From NCBI GenBank assembly GCA_003024985.2, contig PXIH01S0004071.1: a DNA stretch of 14,002 bases. One strand, written 5' to 3'. This document shows, in pieces, positions 1 through 8,254 of the stretch. A model generated the notes under the pieces. That model worked only from the letters and a program-made list of their open reading frames with translations. It did no database searches and was not told the DNA's origin. The DNA comes from Euperipatoides rowelli. Taxonomy: Eukaryota > Onychophora > Udeonychophora > Euonychophora > Peripatopsidae. Within the stretch, counting starts at the first letter, position 1, and each line of letters opens with the position of its first letter. Both the position numbers and the translations under genes were made by a program.

Positions 1-1
1 G

Positions 2-268
2 GGAAAAGAAGATACGCCAGAATCATATAGGATCAGGAAAGAGAATGGTCAGGAATACAGAAGGAACAGAATTCACATCAAACCACTAATAGAGGCGAGG
101 GAAAAGATAAAGAGAGAGAGAGATGCTGTTGAGGTAGAAAAGGAACATGAAGATGAATTGACAGAAGGAAAGGAGAAGGGAAATCAAAGGGAAGAAGAAA
201 CAGATAGAAAGTTGAGAACACCGAGAGTGAAAAGAATGCCGAAAAGACTGGAAGACTATATAATGTAG
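2..268 (+). pseudogene. Ty3/gypsy retrotransposon pol, C-terminal end (partial)
   Basis: The frame starting at base 2 is open to a TAG at 266-268 and gives 88 residues; the 5' part lies outside the window. The start has the pattern SYRIR...G.EYRRNRIHIKP, and the end has a basic stretch leading to PKRLEDYIM. In Ty3/gypsy integrases of the Mag/K02A2.6-like type, the region after the catalytic core ends in just this way: a small beta-rich module with a YRRNR-like motif, then a charged low-complexity tail and a 'PxRLxDY' finish. Between the two motifs lies a Lys/Glu-rich tail of about 50 residues. The stop is 21 bases before the LTR, as expected for pol. No stop or frameshift is seen in this piece, so the copy could be young, but nothing can be said about the rest. 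The family call rests on motif recognition, not a search. Confidence 0.7.
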
Positions 269-280
269 TGCAGGACATTA

Positions 281-289
281 AGGGGGGCA
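281..289 (+). other. Polypurine tract of the LTR element
   Basis: AGGGGGGCA lies between the pol stop and the TG that opens the LTR. A purine run directly upstream of the 3' LTR is the plus-strand primer of reverse transcription in LTR elements. Its place between pol and a TG...CA repeat supports the reading of both neighbours. Confidence 0.55.
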
Positions 290-470
290 TGTGAGGTATG
301 ATGTCATCACGCTAACTGCGTGATGATTATTATTATTATGGGATAGCTATAATGGCACATGGTATGTAAACCTTAGCGAACATCGTGAGCCTAATAAATA
401 GTAAATGTTATTAAACAACATTGTCTATAGTTTAATCTACTGCATAATGTGCCAATCCCAGATCCACACA
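290..470 (+). repeat. 3' LTR of the Ty3/gypsy element (right boundary uncertain)
   Basis: The repeat begins with TGTGAGG directly after the purine tract. It contains a perfect 9-bp stem with a 5-nt loop at 304-326 and a polyadenylation signal AATAAA at 393-398. I end it at the CACACA at 465-470 because LTRs usually finish in CA; an earlier CA at 419-420 is also possible. The 5' LTR and the target-site duplication are outside the window, so the edge cannot be checked here. No promoter box stands out. Confidence 0.5.
304..326 (+). promoter_or_regulatory. Perfect hairpin inside the LTR
   Basis: TCATCACGC and GCGTGATGA pair over 9 bp around the loop TAACT. The stem also resembles a duplicated CRE/ATF-like half site (TGATG/CATCA). 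It lies 14 bases into the LTR, where U3 regulatory sequence is expected. The role is inferred. Confidence 0.4.
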
Positions 471-1365
471 AGGGGAGGAGGTTAGTTCGGGCTATAGTCC
501 CGGGGTCAAATGGGAGGGGCGCTCTGTGTTTGACCAAAATTTCATAAGAAACTACATAGTTATGACATACTTAACAGCCAAAAAAAAAAAAGGTTTATCC
601 AAAATATACTGTATAAGTTACAGGTACTAGATCCCACTTGGATATCCAGTCTGGAGTCCCAATTCGGTTGTGGGGACCCTGCTTAATCATGAAACCAATC
701 TAAAATAAAATTCCTTAAAATTTGCAAAGAAAATTTTACAGGATTACATATGATGTTCCCTTATGAAGGTCATCTAGTAGCCCTGCAAGTTCAGCCATTT
801 GTTAATAGATGGCAACACTTGCTTCATGCAGATATTTATATTCACTATGGTTGAAAGTAGCAGGTTAAGTGTAATAAAGTGTACATTTTAATAGAATTAT
901 GTAAGTTTTACAATATAAAATTATTTTTCACTTTAAAATATACCATTAGTCCGTCAATTGATTAAGTCAATTGGCTTGATTGATTGATTTGGAATTTTCC
1001 AGGAATTGTGTGTTTCCCTAAATGGAAACATAGAGCATGGGCTTACACATTTTGTAAAATATTAATTACTCAGGTTAAATTTTCTATTCCAAACTAATAG
1101 CTAGCGCATAACCCCTAGAATAAGTTATCGGGATGGGGGGGAATAGTAGCAGACCAATATATAAAAATGTATGAAAAATAAAATTAATGCAATAGACTAA
1201 TAGAGGGTTAATGTGCTTTGAACAAAATACATTTTGAATAAAAAAAACTCTCTAATGTCAATGGATTTCATGATGAATGAAAGGGCATCATAAGGGATGA
1301 AATATTTTTTTTTAAAAAATGTTTTCACAATCTTTGAACTCATTATTTATATACTATAGCAGCAA
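471..1365. other. Unassigned AT-rich DNA
   Basis: No reading frame with protein-like content and no RNA gene was found. There is a small GC-richer island at about 625-690 and a short hairpin GTTTCC/GGAAAC at about 1012-1030. Poly-A and poly-T runs are common. It is probably old intergenic or transposon-derived sequence. Confidence 0.5.
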
Positions 1366-1368
1366 GCC

Positions 1369-1560
1369 TCTTTCTCTTTCTTTTTCTCTCTTTCTCTCTC
1401 GCTTTCTCCCTCTCACTTTCTCTCTTACTCTTTCTCTTTCTATCTTTTTTTTTTCTCTTTCTTTTTCTTTCTCACTCTTTCTCTCTCTCTCCTTCTTTCT
1501 CTCTCCTTCACTCCCTTTCCCTCCCTCCCTCTCCCTCCTTCCCTCTCCCTCCGCCTCTCT
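1369..1560. repeat. Polypyrimidine (TTTCTC)n/(CCCTCT)n low-complexity tract
   Basis: About 190 bases are almost all C and T on the + strand, drifting from TTTCTC-like to CCCTCC-like units. An apparent Ser/Leu/Phe-rich reading frame across it (1319-1600) is a by-product of the repeat. Such homopurine-homopyrimidine DNA can form triplexes. Confidence 0.85.
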
Positions 1561-1631
1561 CTATATATATACAGTATATATATCCTTTGTAGTCCTTTAG
1601 ATATATAGATAGATAGATAGATAGATAGATA
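1559..1631. repeat. (TA)n followed by (GATA)n microsatellite
   Basis: Alternating TA runs (about 1561-1582, interrupted by CAG) are followed after a short spacer by about six GATA/TAGA units (about 1601-1631). The array abuts the polypyrimidine tract and makes a compound microsatellite. Confidence 0.85.
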
Positions 1632-1790
1632 TTAAATAATTTCTCTTTTAGTGAAGCTGACTTTTTCATCAAGTTCTAAATTTAGTTTAAATTGGTTGAC
1701 AGAATCAAAAGTTATTGGTGAGTACTATTATGGACACAAATACACAGGCATAATGAAAATTAAAAATTTAAACTTCTCAATTCATTCCTG

Positions 1791-2117
1791 TTTTTAGCAT
1801 TGATACGAGTGCCTAGAAATGGGCATAACTATGTCCCATTTACCATATTAATATCAGCCCTTATTTTTAAATTTACAGTCCTAACCTTCCCATACCCTGA
1901 ACCCTAACTCCTACTACGTATTTAAGACATCAGGCAGGAAGGGTAGGATAATCTAGAGGTGAAATAATCCTTTTTTTTTTAGAGAGATTTTGATAACTTT
2001 GAGCTATTTTCGGACAAAATGGTGTAAATGACTGAAATAGCTGTGAAAAACATGGTAAAATGGGACAAAGTTACACCCGTTTTTAGGTACTAGTGCATGA
2101 TTAAGTGCTAGAAATTT
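1791..2117. mobile_element. MITE-like element with ~55-bp imperfect terminal inverted repeats
   Basis: The segment 1791-1846 (TTTTTAGCATTG...TTTACCAT) is matched in inverted orientation by 2052-2117 (ATGGTAAAATGGGAC...GTGCTAGAAA). By eye the arms agree over most of their length, with a few mismatches and a gap of several bases near the outer end. The interior of about 205 bp has no reading frame and includes a CCCTGAACCCTAA stretch. Size, inverted ends and lack of coding capacity fit a non-autonomous DNA transposon (MITE). No clear target-site duplication was seen, so the outer edges are approximate. Confidence 0.5.
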
Positions 2118-2236
2118 TTTTAAAAATACTTATTGGGAAATCTAGAAGTATTTGTGAGTAAAACAATAAAGACCGATTTGTTATACTGTACATTATATTT
2201 GCGGTAGATAATATTTATAAGTGATATCGCAAGCAA

Positions 2237-2809
2237 GTGCTGTTTATCAGATGAAATGATAAACAAAACACAGCACACTCTTTTCGTTAAAAATATGTTT
2301 ATTGACAAAAGCCATAAAACCAAAAATGATTGGTCAAGATATACTTAATTACTTGTTTATAGCATGTGTTTGTTTAAATAAATATACCTATTAATATTAA
2401 TAATAATAGCACAATATCTTTCACAATACCCAAATTTTGATACTCGGGACATGGTTTTCCATATATATTTCTTTGGTAATAATCTATTACGAGTTTAAAG
2501 ACAATAATTGTAGTCCTTTAAGTTTTTTATTCAGTAATGTTTATGGTGTTGTAATGGTTTATGGTGTTACATAAACCATTACTGAACAAAAAACTTACAG
2601 GACTACAATTATTGTCTTTAAACTCAAAATAAATTATTACCAAAGAAATGTATTCGGAAAGCCATGCCCCAAGGATCAATATTTGTGTATTGTGAAAGAT
2701 ATCATGCTATCTCGACAACTAATTTTTGGTTTTATGGCTTTTATCAATAAACATATTTTTAACGAAAAGAGTGTGATGTATTTTGTTTGCATTCTTATCT
2801 TAATCAGCT
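2237..2809. repeat. Long imperfect inverted repeat (foldback hairpin)
   Basis: The left arm (about 2260-2563) and right arm (2570 to about 2790) are reverse complements at roughly 85% by eye. Long exact blocks include the one around AAAGACAATAATTGTAGTCC. Weaker pairing extends the outer ends to about 2237 and 2809. The tip is a perfect 12-bp stem (2552-2563 with 2570-2581) around the 6-nt loop GTGTTA. The left arm holds about 67 bp near 2342-2408 that the right arm lacks, and a 17-18-bp tandem duplication (TAATG(G)TTTATGGTGTT) lies next to the tip. No coding potential was found. It could be a foldback/MITE element or an inverted duplication. The minus-strand gene at 2887-4519 has its poly(A) signal just outside the right arm. 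Confidence 0.8.
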
Positions 2810-2819
2810 AATATTTATA

Positions 2820-2825
2820 TTTATT
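2820..2825 (-). terminator. Candidate poly(A) signal AATAAA for the membrane-protein gene
   Basis: AATAAA on the minus strand lies about 60 bases after the TGA of the terminal exon. Cleavage 10-30 bases further on would fall at about 2795-2810, the outer edge of the long inverted repeat. The AT-rich background makes a chance match possible. Confidence 0.4.
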
Positions 2826-2886
2826 TAAATATTACTGTAGTTTAGATAAATTTGAATATTTTTTTCAATGGAAATAATCAACAAAC

Positions 2887-3111
2887 TCATTCTTTGTACC
2901 TTTCTAGTAATCCTTTGGCTTTAATCCTTAAGATAGGGTTAGTTGTAGTAACCGTTTTCTCTTCCACTAGATAAATTTGACTGCTCTCTGGTTGAATTCT
3001 ATCTCCATCTTTTAGATTAGGCTTCACAACTGGATAAAGACACATTTGTTTTGGTGGTGGATAGGGTACAGGTTTATCACTCTTTTTACGTCGATGAACA
3101 TAAGCATATAC
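2887..3111 (-). CDS. Small single-pass membrane protein, 3' coding exon (residues 34-107)
   Basis: The minus strand is open for 75 codons from an acceptor at 3113-3112 (TTCATCCTAG) to a TGA at 2889-2887. It encodes the end of a membrane span (VYAYV), a basic stop-transfer HRRKK, a proline-rich juxtamembrane stretch (PVPYPPPK) and a polar tail ending in LLERYKE. Amino-acid composition and codon use look like real protein, unlike the low-complexity frames around it. It joins the exon at 4412-4519 in phase 0 across a 1300-bp GT-AG intron, and the membrane span then becomes continuous. The tail would face the cytosol by the positive-inside rule. I do not recognise the family. A possible donor at AAAG|GTAC (exon end 2900) means this exon may not be the last one. 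Function is unknown. Confidence 0.65.
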   Translation of the reverse strand, partial: VYAYVHRRKKSDKPVPYPPPKQMCLYPVVKPNLKDGDRIQPESSQIYLVEEKTVTTTNPILRIKAKGLLERYKE

Positions 3112-4411
3112 CTAGGATGAAGCAAAGTAAAGAAGTAAACAAAAGGATAACAAGAGAATATTAAATATTTTTGGAAAAAGCATCAACACTATACAAATAT
3201 TTGTTTAACAGCTATGTTTCATAAAAGTTTCCTGAAATAAGGAGAGATTGAACACAAAAGTTTGTATTGAGTTTGCTTGAAGAGTTATTATTGATTCTGA
3301 AAAAATAGATTTGGGTATCATCCTTTTTGGTTAATGTTTTGTTGTCGAGTAATCAAACCTCAATGTTAAATGGCGATTAACTGAATATTGGTATACTGAT
3401 TCATAAAATTACTGAACTATTTATATGTCTGTCTGTCTAACTAATTTCCGGTAACTATTTTTCTATCTGTATGCCAATATATAGAAATCATTATTAGTAG
3501 TATTCTCGCAATTANAAATTCACAAGCATTATGTGTCAGAATTTCGCAAACAAATTTTACTACATAAATTATCAATGTTTAAAATAGTTTTAACTTTTAT
3601 TTATTTATTTATGTCATATTCTGTATTAAATTTTTTTTAAAAAAAAACCCCACATACATTAGTTTTGAGTTTGCAATAGATATGATGTTATAATAGATTA
3701 CTTTATAAGGTTATTGGAAATTTTTTTAAAAGTGAATATAATTTTTAAATTACTTTTTATACCCATTTCCATTCATTGTATGCAAGTTTTATTATTTATA
3801 AATATAATTTGATCAGGCACAAAATGTCATAAGAAAAAAAGTGACAAGTTTATCTAAAGCTATTTAGAAAAATTATAAAAATTTATTGTGCAAGGTTTGA
3901 CATATCTGGCGGAACTTCTGTTAATTTATTTTTTAATTAATTGGCCATTAGCAAACAAATAATTTATAAATAGTTAATTGTTAAATATATAACATTAATT
4001 TTTAACAAATATACAGTAGGTTACCTCAATTTAAAAAAAAATACACGTACAATATTTATAAATAATTAGGCTACTCGGAAAGATCTATTCATCCAAATAA
4101 TTTATTGTTTCATCATTGTTAACATTTTAAAGTTTAACTTTAAAAAATTGAAATAGTGTTTAATAGAAAGGAACAGGTATGATATTCCATAATTTATAAA
4201 ATTGAAAAAGTTTTATTAAAATTAACATTTTATAGCTTTAAACTATGATAGGTTCAACATTATGAAATTAATAATTTATTACATCACGCCCATCAAAGAA
4301 AATGCATGCTACCCTAATGAGAAAATAGATCGCGATAAAATAAAAGTATAAAAAATAACAATTTTATAAATCAAATAAATAAATAAATATTGGAAAAAAA
4401 ATTATACATAC
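3112..4411 (-). other. Intron of the membrane-protein gene
   Basis: It begins GTATGTATAA at 4411 and ends CCTAG at 3112 on the minus strand, 1300 bases in all. It is very AT-rich, has a short (TGTC)n-like stretch near 3425-3440, a single ambiguous base at 3515 and no long open frame. I see no nested gene or RNA in it. Confidence 0.6.
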
Positions 4412-4519
4412 CCCAAAACCTACTATCATAACTACAATAAATGCACAAATAGCTGCAATATAAGGGAAATATGTGGTTTCCCAGAAAACAATACTCTGGT
4501 TAGATGCCATTTTAGTATT
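4412..4519 (-). CDS. Small single-pass membrane protein, exon with candidate start (residues 1-33)
   Basis: On the minus strand a strong acceptor (pyrimidine run, then TTTTTCAG) precedes AATACTAAAATGG; the ATG at 4510-4508 has A at -3 and G at +4, a good context. The 33 codons give a short outer segment with one N-glycosylation sequon (NQS, residue 4) and then a hydrophobic run from about residue 14 to 33 (YFPYIAAICAFIVVMIVGFG). The exon ends at a donor G|GTATGT. Joined in phase 0 to 2887-3111, the protein is 107 residues with one membrane span at about 15-38, probably N-terminus out. No cleavable signal peptide is evident. Because the acceptor lies only 9 bases upstream of the ATG and the frame stays open (AAT ACT AAA), at least one more 5' exon, coding or not, must exist. 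Confidence 0.65.
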
Positions 4520-5556
4520 CTGAAAAATATAAGAAAAATAATTATTTTAATATTTTGTTAATGATATTGGGAATTAATATTTTCTAAAGTTTCCATCCCA
4601 TTCTCTAAATATAAGCAAATTCTACAAAATATTTTAACGACTAGTCGGTTTAAACAGGAAATCAAGAACATAGTCTACATTAAAAATTAATGTTCAATTA
4701 ACATTATACTGTATATTTCTATCTTAATGCCGAATGTCAAATATAAACTAATTTAAGAACAAAATTAAATGCAACTAGTTAGTAATCTAAGTTTATATTT
4801 TTTCAAGTCTCAATGATTATGTGAAAACAAAAATAGCTATGGAATCTTTTTTCCCTCTAAAATATTCATATAAGTTGTGGCAATACTGTATTTGCTTATA
4901 ATAGTTTCAGCCATTTTTTTTGGTAAAACAATAATGTCAAAACAAAGCTATTATAAAACTATTTAAAAACAAAAAATCCAACAAATTGAAAAGATGAAAT
5001 ACTGTTTAAAAAAATATAATATTCAGAAATATTATATTATTTTTTAAATATTATAATAATGCCTACAAGAGATAATGGATTTTTGGTTCAAACTAATATA
5101 AAATAACGTACTTTACATAATTATTTTTGTTGTTGTTTTGTTTTGTTAGAAATAAAGAATTTAATTCATTTTAAATATTAAAAAGCCATATTTGTAATAA
5201 TTTGTTGCTAAATTTTATTTTTTATTAAAGTGAAATAAACAATAAAGAAACTTAATACATTTAAATTTATATTTTATTCTAACAATTTAACTTTATAAAA
5301 TTTAAGTTTTTGAAATTTATTTCTATAGCCTATTATTCAACAGATCTTTAAAATTTGTAGTCTTAAATAGATCAATTTGTCATTTTTAGAAACATATTAG
5401 ATTTAAAATTTAGAGTTTCATAACAATATTTTGTGAATTTTAGCTTTTCATAGCTACTGTAAATACTAAAACCTAGCAAGTATACTCCATATAATAACAG
5501 AACGATACATGGATTTGAAGTCCATAAGCTCCGTACCTCCCCAGTTAATATTTTGG

Positions 5557-5649
<93 letters not shown>
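5557..5649. repeat. (AAT)n microsatellite, ~31 units
   Basis: An almost uninterrupted run of ATA/TAA triplets occupies about 93 bases. The apparent poly-isoleucine reading frame on the minus strand (5466-5786) comes only from this repeat. It is flanked on the left by a somewhat GC-richer segment (CTCCGTACCTCCCCAG). Confidence 0.95.
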
Positions 5650-6243
5650 TGATTAATGAATGAAATCTTAAAAAAATAATTATAATGAAAATAAAAATTG
5701 AAAGTGATTAACAAAAGGAAAAAAAAAAAAAGAAAAAAGGGGCAAATAATAATTTTAAAAATCTGATACAAGACAGTACCATACAATAATAAACAATGGG
5801 AATAGATAAAAGTTAATACAATAATTTATAATTACAGACTACAAAATTACTGTTAAGAACAGTCACCACTTTTAATAATTTTTCATAATTTGATAATTCA
5901 ACAAAATAACCTTAATCTGGTAAGAAGGAATGATAATATAAAATATTAATTTATGATCTTGCATAAAGGATTTAATTTAAATGATTATTACTTTATTGCA
6001 GACTATTTTAATATTTATTCATGTACAGATCATTTCCAAATACTAGTAACCAAAAAAAAGATAATGAATCTGATCATTATCATTGTTAATCTAAAACACA
6101 TTATCGATATGAGTCTATGATTAGGAAGTACAAAGGAACAATAAACTAACAATATATTTCAGTCAAATTAGAATGGCTGAAGTAAGCTATACCAATAAAA
6201 ACACAACTATTTTTTCAAAACAACAGATATTGTCTATCCATCA

Positions 6244-6285
6244 ATAATTTGGATATGGATTGGAGGCAATCCATACCCAAATTAT
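6244..6285. repeat. Near-perfect 19-bp hairpin
   Basis: ATAATTTGGATATGGATTG (6244-6262) and CAATCCATACCCAAATTAT (6267-6285) pair with one mismatch around a 4-nt loop, GAGG. Weaker pairing (TATCC at 6235-6239 with GGATA at 6291-6295) lengthens the stem toward the GTAAGT donor at 6302-6297. The loop is shorter than in a typical microRNA precursor. It could be a small foldback element or an RNA structure. Confidence 0.7.
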
Positions 6286-6302
6286 ATGTAGGATATACTT
6301 AC

Positions 6303-6395
6303 ACATCTTGGAAAAGAATACAATATTGTACAGCTTAGTCCCTGTAAGGACGTGTCCATTCCAAAAGAGAAAGGATTAATAAGTGAAAATATCAT
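6303..6395 (-). CDS. Candidate 5' exon of the membrane-protein gene
   Basis: On the minus strand a frame with ATGs at 6395-6393 and 6359-6357 runs to a consensus donor TGT|GTAAGT at 6303/6302. It splices in phase 0 onto AAT ACT AAA ATG of the exon at 4412-4519 without a stop. The second ATG would add 19 residues containing two cysteines plus NTK, and the first ATG 31 plus NTK. Alternatively CCTTACAG at about 6342-6349 acts as an acceptor, giving a 39-nt exon that is also phase 0. Support is only the donor and the frame; in such AT-rich DNA this could be chance. Confidence 0.3.
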
Positions 6396-6399
6396 GAAA

Positions 6400-6539
6400 G
6401 TGAGATTTGGGAATACATTATGATCAAATTATATAATTCATGTTGTTAGATCTTTAAACCACCTGTCTTTTTGTTTTTGTTATTTTTTTTGTTTTAATTG
6501 TTGTTTTATTGATGATCATATATATATATATGTAGCCTA
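6400..6539. other. Upstream AT-rich flank with T-rich and (TA)n stretches
   Basis: This contains a TATATAAT-like sequence near 6425-6437, a TTTTTGTTTTTG-like run at 6468-6510 and (TA)n at about 6518-6531. None can be called a promoter with confidence in this background. Confidence 0.35.
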
Positions 6540-6645
6540 CAATTTCAAATGTAAATGACTTCACATCCTTTGGGGGAAACAAGTCATCAATGTTCCATTT
6601 GCTTGCTTAAATGAATGAATAAATCTTAAATCTTAAGTATATATA
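6540..6645 (+). mobile_element. Possible 3' tail of an old non-LTR element
   Basis: The stretch from about 6540 to 6640 includes TTTGGGGGAAACAAGTCAT and ends in ATGAATGAATAAATCTTAAATCTTAAG. A non-coding end that finishes in short tandem units such as AAATCTT is common at the 3' end of CR1/L2-type LINEs. No coding remnant precedes it, so the call is weak and the left edge is arbitrary. Confidence 0.3.
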
Positions 6646-8238
6646 ATACACTTAATAATTTAGAGATAAGACATTTCTTTATGTTTTGTCAAGTTAAATG
6701 AAATATGGTTTTGCAACAAATTATTTGCTATAAAGTAAGTAATTTTGCTTCATGTAGCCAAAATTGACGAGATGAGAAGGTTCTGAACAAGCCTGGAAGA
6801 TGTTTAAGGACCCTTATATCCCCATCAGATTATTCAATGCATAATTATATATAATAATATCCATTTAGAATTGGCATTAAAATTAACAGTATTATTTCAC
6901 ATCTATTTGATGCTGCCCAAATTGATAATAGGCTAATTGATATTAGGGGTCTAAGAATTTGAAAAAAATTAGCTACCCTTCAGGTTCCCAAGTTATACAG
7001 TTTACAGACCTGGAATTTTAGTTTAGAAGCCCAGCTTTCAAAAGCACTTTTAAGTATTTTTTTAAGGAATGCTAGTTATAGCTATTATGGTTGCAAGCAT
7101 TCAAATATCTAAGTCTGTAATCTGGAGGGCAGGGGGGGGGGAGGGTTAAAGTGTTTAGTACACTCCTGATGTGCAATAATTTAATATTCAATGAATTCAA
7201 TATACAGTAGGTGGGAAGAATTCAGTTTTGTTGTCAACACATCATTTTCAAAATGGCCGCCAATGCGAGACGTAAATTTTGATTATTTATATAAGATTAG
7301 CAAATTGAAAATTAGGAGGTTTGAATTGGCCACGTTCTGAACAAGCTCATTTCATTNAATAGAATAATCCCNTCATCAATTAAAAAAAAACTACTCAAAC
7401 CGGGTGGATTTACAATCTCGCTGGACTGTGGTCTACGTAAGTTGACAACAAAATTGAACTCTTGTCCAGTAGGCCTATTATGTACAGTAAAATCTATCAC
7501 TTATTTTTCCTAAAAATATAAATAAACTTTAAGGTAGCACCTGGATTACAAAATCTTCATTGATAGCTGGAAGTCAAACATCTGAAATCCACAAACTTAT
7601 ATATATTTTTTTCAAAGTAGACCTTTGATTTGTTAATATTCTTAAAACCTTTAAAAAATGCTTTACCCAAATGTACAGTAATTTCTAAACAGAATAATCT
7701 GAGGATTTATTTATTTTCAACTGTGTATGAGTATAGATTGAGAGTGTTGTAGAGATGTGTGTGTGTGTATGTGTGTAAGGGGGGTATTATATTTTCTAAA
7801 GAAATAAGATTATTAGAAGGAAGGTAATGCTTGTAATTTAAAAGCATCACATTATTTCTCATCATTTAAACAAAAAAATTTACTAACTTTTGTTGAAATG
7901 TATTTTTTTTTAATTTTACAAATATATTTTAACAAGTTGAAACAAATTTAATTTAATTTTTAAAGCAATGAAAATTAACTAACCGATTCAAATGAATCGA
8001 TTAATATTCTCCAACTCTGTCAATTAATAAAAGTGAGAACAAAAAACGTTTTTATTAGGATTTCTGAGAACAAAGTACGATGATTTTTTTTTTTTAATTT
8101 TACGAGTCTTAGAGATAAATAAAAAAATGATTCGTCATAACAAAAAGATTTTGTGAAAAACATTTTTAGTAAATAAAGGTATAATAGAAACTCTCACAAA
8201 AATACTTGATTCATTAAAGAAAGCATTTTATAAATGAC
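6646..8238. other. Unassigned AT-rich intergenic DNA
   Basis: No credible gene was found. Landmarks are a poly-G run near 7131-7141, a short diverged repeat at 7224-7275 that recurs at the right end of the window, two ambiguous bases at 7357 and 7372, a (TG)n stretch at 7757-7777 and a perfect CGATTCA/TGAATCG palindrome at 7984-7999. A 62-codon minus-strand frame at 7312-7500 spans the ambiguous bases and shows no recognisable motif. Confidence 0.5.
7757..7777. repeat. Short (TG)n microsatellite
   Basis: TGTGTGTGTGTATGTGTGT, about ten dinucleotide units with one interruption. Confidence 0.8.
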
Positions 8239-8254
8239 CTAAGACTAAGACTAA
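8239..8254 (-). repeat. 3' terminal tandem tail of the LINE
   Basis: On the sense strand the element ends TTAGTCTTAGTCTTAG, two and a half copies of a TTAGTC hexamer. CR1/L2-type LINEs end in short tandem repeats instead of poly(A), so this marks the 3' end. Confidence 0.6.

Larger units (their letters stand above)
4520..6302 (-). other. Probable 5' intron or upstream flank of the membrane-protein gene
   Basis: This AT-rich DNA upstream of the acceptor at 4520 has no protein-like frame. It holds a perfect 11-bp AT hairpin at 5013-5038, the (AAT)n array at 5557-5649, poly-A/G-rich sequence at 5718-5742 and the hairpin at 6244-6285. If the candidate exon at 6303-6395 is real, this is a 1783-bp intron starting GTAAGT. 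Confidence 0.35.

Noticed and set aside
78-290. 70-codon minus-strand frame
   Set aside because: It is antisense to the Ty3/gypsy pol tail, which has the recognisable motifs.
482-530. tRNA-like or SINE box-B-like sequence
   Set aside because: The GTTCGGGC and GGGGTCAAA stretches do not form a cloverleaf or properly spaced A and B boxes.
620-700. Possible minus-strand exon in the GC-richer island, after a TTATTTTAG acceptor
   Set aside because: In the phase needed to follow the alternative donor at 2900 it meets a TGA almost at once, and there is no convincing donor or motif.
1319-1600. 93-codon + strand frame rich in Ser, Leu and Phe
   Set aside because: It is translation of a CT-rich low-complexity repeat, with no domain and no independent support.
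2120-2323. 67-codon minus-strand frame
   Set aside because: It runs into one arm of the inverted repeat, shows no domain, and is explained by AT-rich chance openness.
5013-5038. 11-bp perfect hairpin (loop CAGA)
   Set aside because: It is made only of A and T in a very AT-rich intron, so chance is likely.
5466-5786. 106-codon minus-strand frame with poly-isoleucine
   Set aside because: The frame stays open only because the (AAT)n array reads as Ile codons; the flanks show no motif.
6231-6300. microRNA precursor
   Set aside because: The 4-nt loop and short perfect stem do not fit a typical pre-miRNA; without small-RNA data it is kept only as a hairpin.
7312-7500. 62-codon minus-strand frame as an exon of the membrane-protein gene
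   Set aside because: It spans two ambiguous bases, has no clear splice sites and no motif.
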